From: Akkermansiaceae bacterium UBA5688
GTDB taxonomy: Bacteria; Verrucomicrobiota; Verrucomicrobiia; Verrucomicrobiales; Akkermansiaceae
DNA: 8,383 nt
Assembly (NCBI GenBank): GCA_002420315.1
Contig: DIHU01000023.1
Location: forward strand, 1 to 8,383
Direction of reading: 5' to 3'
The position numbers and the translations under genes are program-made. Below, piece by piece: positions 6,166-8,383 of this stretch. The notes beneath the pieces were generated by a model, which did not search any database, was not told where the DNA came from, and saw only the letters and a program-made list of their open reading frames with translations. Every line of letters starts with the position of its first letter. Positions within the stretch are counted from its first letter, which is position 1.

Positions 6166-8383
6166 ATGTCCGAGAAACGCAAGCCCTACCCTTTCGATCA
6201 ATTCGAACCCAAATGGCAATCCTATTGGTCCGAGAATAAAACTTACGGGACACCAAGTCCGGGTGAGGAGGGTTTCGATGCGTCTAAGCCGAAATACTAC
6301 ATTCTCGATATGTTCCCTTATCCCTCCGGCGCTGGCTTGCACGTCGGCCACCCCGAGGGATATACCGCAACTGATATTGTGGGTCGATACAAGCGCATGA
6401 ATGGCTACAATGTTTTACACCCAATGGGTTGGGATGCCTTTGGTTTACCTGCCGAGCAATACGCCATTAAAACAGGGCAGCACCCGCGCGTCACCACGGA
6501 GGCCAACATTAACAACTTTCGTCGCCAGCTCCAGGAACTGGGCTTTGCTTACGACTGGGATCGAGAGGTCAATACGACTGATCCAAAATATGTCCGCTGG
6601 ACCCAGTGGATTTTCCTTCAGCTCTACAATTCCTACTTTTGTGACGAGGATCAGAAAGCTAAGCCGGTCTCTAAATTGGAAGAGAAAGGATGGTCGCAGG
6701 AGCAAATTGATGAAGTGCGTCTCGCATTCATTCATGAGGCGCCTGTGAACTGGTCTCCGAGCATGGGGACAGTCTTGGCGAATGAGGAAGTGCAAGAATG
6801 GAAAGACAAAGGTGAAACTGTCGAACGTCGCCCACTGCGCCAGTGGATGCTACGTATCACTAAATATGCCCAGCGCCTCATTGATGAACTTGAGCCGCTT
6901 GATTGGCCTGAATCGATTAAAGCGCTTCAACGTAACTGGATCGGTCGAAGCGAGGGGGCAGAAGTCACCTTTGATGTCGAAGGGAATGATATCACGGTTT
7001 TCACAACGCGTCCTGATACCTTATTCGGAGCGACCTATATGGTTCTCGCTCCTGAGCACCCACTGGTTTCGACAATCACTTCAGCTCCTCAAAGAGAATC
7101 CGTTGACGCATACGTGTCTGCGTGTGCCAGCAAGTCGGACATGGAGCGTGGCCTTGATAAGGAAAAGACAGGAGTCGATACTGGAGCTTTTGCGATCAAT
7201 CCAGTGAATGGGGAAAAAATTCCTGTCTGGATCGCCGACTACGTCATGATGGGATACGGCAGTGGAGCCATCATGGCTGTGCCAGCGCATGACACTCGCG
7301 ATTTCGAATTCGCTCAAAAATTTGATCTCCCCATTCTTCAGGTGGTTCAGCCACCTGGTGATCAGGACTGGCAGGGTTGCACGGATCCTGGGACGGCCAT
7401 TAATTCTGGTTTTCTTGATGGCCTTAAAACTAAAGACGCTAAAAAGAAGATCATCCACTGGCTCGTTGAAAACGGGCAAGGTGAGAAGAAGATCCAATTC
7501 AAACTCCGCGACTGGCTTTTTTCTCGTCAGCGTTACTGGGGTGAGCCATTCCCGCTCCTTTGGGATAAAGAAACCGGGCAACATTCAGGCGTTCCGGAAT
7601 CTGAACTGCCTCTTCTCCAACCCGAAATGGAGGACTTCAAGCCTACTGGGGACCCCCGTGGTCCCCTGATTAATTGCACCGACTGGATTAATTATAGCGA
7701 TAAGCTCCAACGCGAGACGAATACCATGCCTCAATGGGCTGGCTCTTGCTGGTATTACCTTCGTTACTGTGATCCTGATAACACGGACCACTTCATCTCC
7801 CCCGAGAATGAAGACTACTGGGGCAATGAAGACGGTTTTGTTGACTTCTATGTTGGCGGAAAGGAGCATGCTGTTCTTCACCTGCTCTACTCTCGCTTCT
7901 GGCATAAGGTTCTCAACGACCTTGGTCATTTGAAGTCTAAGGAACCCTTTAAAAAATATTTCGCGCCAGGACTCATTATGGGTGAGGATGGACAAAAGAT
8001 GTCCAAGTCGCTCGGCAACGTGGTGAATCCAGATGATGTTGTTAAGAACTACGGCGCGGACTCCCTCCGCCTCTACGAAATGTTCATGGGACCTCTTGAC
8101 CAGGATAAACCTTGGGCCATGAAAGGGGTTGAAGGCGTCCACCGCTTTCTTGCCAAAGTCTGGCGCGTCGTTTGTTCCGAGGACTCCGAAGGGAAATGGG
8201 AGCTCAGCGGAAAAATCGTTGAAGGTCAAAATGATGACCTGGCTAAGGTGACACACCAAACGATCAAGCGCGTCGAAGAGGCGATAAATTCGCTTCGTTT
8301 CAACACCGCTATCAGCGCGATGATGGAGTGCACCAATGCCTACACTACGGCCAAGGAAGTCCCCAAGGATCTTATCCTCACCT
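6166..8383 (+). CDS. leuS: Leucyl-tRNA synthetase, N-terminal ~739 residues, cut by right window edge
   Basis: This cytosolic class Ia synthetase charges tRNA(Leu) with leucine and edits misactivated amino acids. From the ATG at 6166 the frame stays open to the window end. The HIGH-type signature is HVGH (residues 59-62) in DMFPYPSGAGLHVGHPEGY, followed by the LeuRS-typical HPMGWDAFGLPAEQYA. The CP1 editing domain carries TTRPDT (280-285) and GSGAIMAVPAHDTRD (365-379). RDWLFSRQRYWGEP is at about 448-461 and KMSKS at 611-615. The anticodon-binding domain has begun; the C-terminal part (typical total 850-950 residues) lies outside. The zinc-knuckle region after the first Rossmann half reads VNWSPSMGTVLANEEV (about 194-209) with the usual cysteines missing. 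An upstream in-frame GTG at 6121 would add an unlikely Pro-rich leader, so the ATG is preferred despite lacking a Shine-Dalgarno. Identification is very secure. Confidence 0.97.
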   Translation, partial: MSEKRKPYPFDQFEPKWQSYWSENKTYGTPSPGEEGFDASKPKYYILDMFPYPSGAGLHVGHPEGYTATDIVGRYKRMNGYNVLHPMGWDAFGLPAEQYAIKTGQHPRVTTEANINNFRRQLQELGFAYDWDREVNTTDPKYVRWTQWIFLQLYNSYFCDEDQKAKPVSKLEEKGWSQEQIDEVRLAFIHEAPVNWSPSMGTVLANEEVQEWKDKGETVERRPLRQWMLRITKYAQRLIDELEPLDWPESIKALQRNWIGRSEGAEVTFDVEGNDITVFTTRPDTLFGATYMVLAPEHPLVSTITSAPQRESVDAYVSACASKSDMERGLDKEKTGVDTGAFAINPVNGEKIPVWIADYVMMGYGSGAIMAVPAHDTRDFEFAQKFDLPILQVVQPPGDQDWQGCTDPGTAINSGFLDGLKTKDAKKKIIHWLVENGQGEKKIQFKLRDWLFSRQRYWGEPFPLLWDKETGQHSGVPESELPLLQPEMEDFKPTGDPRGPLINCTDWINYSDKLQRETNTMPQWAGSCWYYLRYCDPDNTDHFISPENEDYWGNEDGFVDFYVGGKEHAVLHLLYSRFWHKVLNDLGHLKSKEPFKKYFAPGLIMGEDGQKMSKSLGNVVNPDDVVKNYGADSLRLYEMFMGPLDQDKPWAMKGVEGVHRFLAKVWRVVCSEDSEGKWELSGKIVEGQNDDLAKVTHQTIKRVEEAINSLRFNTAISAMMECTNAYTTAKEVPKDLILT

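Noticed and set aside
6401..6748. Plus-strand frames in a second frame of leuS (6401-6748, 6782-7207, 7262-7669)
   Set aside because: They are all overlapped by the intact LeuRS frame with conserved motifs; no evidence of real dual coding.
7585..8259. 224-codon open frame on the minus strand inside leuS
   Set aside because: It is long, but opposite the LeuRS KMSKS-bearing region, which is clearly the real protein. The same applies to the 167-codon minus frame at 7081-7584.

Overview
This 8.4 kb window looks like ordinary chromosome from a Gram-negative-type bacterium of moderate GC. The organism is most likely in the Planctomycetes-Verrucomicrobia-Chlamydiae group, with Verrucomicrobia my best guess. 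I base this on the style of the leucyl-tRNA synthetase, including its cysteine-poor zinc-finger region. A LamG-like small secreted protein, a Ser/Arg-rich lipoprotein and mostly absent Shine-Dalgarno sequences also fit. The assignment is inference from memory of these families; no search was run.

Layout from left to right. (1) 1-765, +: the C-terminal 254 residues of S-adenosylhomocysteine hydrolase (ahcY), cut by the left edge and followed by a strong UUCG-loop terminator. (2) 1020-2558, +: a stand-alone AMP-forming acyl-ACP/acyl-CoA synthetase resembling the C-terminal half of Aas. (3) 2598-3902, -: a 12-helix MFS transporter resembling LplT, convergent with the synthetase and only 39 bp away. 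(4) 3903-4212: a divergent regulatory region with several small dyads. (5) 4213-5121, +: a probable lipoprotein with a long Ser/Arg-rich tail containing an internal duplication, followed by a GAGA-loop terminator. (6) 5272-5985, -: a small secreted protein with a probable LamG/jelly-roll fold. (7) 6166-8383, +: leucyl-tRNA synthetase (leuS), cut by the right edge.

How the genes relate. The synthetase and the transporter form the only clear functional pair. Together they look like a lysophospholipid uptake and re-acylation module (LplT plus Aas), but the PlsC-type acyltransferase domain that normally joins them is not in the window. ahcY (methyl-cycle recycling) and leuS (translation) are housekeeping genes. 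The lipoprotein and the secreted protein are envelope or periplasmic proteins of unknown role.

I found no mobile element, CRISPR array, tRNA or rRNA. Nothing here amounts to a clear new system. The best leads are the split Aas/LplT arrangement and the repeat-bearing Ser/Arg-rich lipoprotein.
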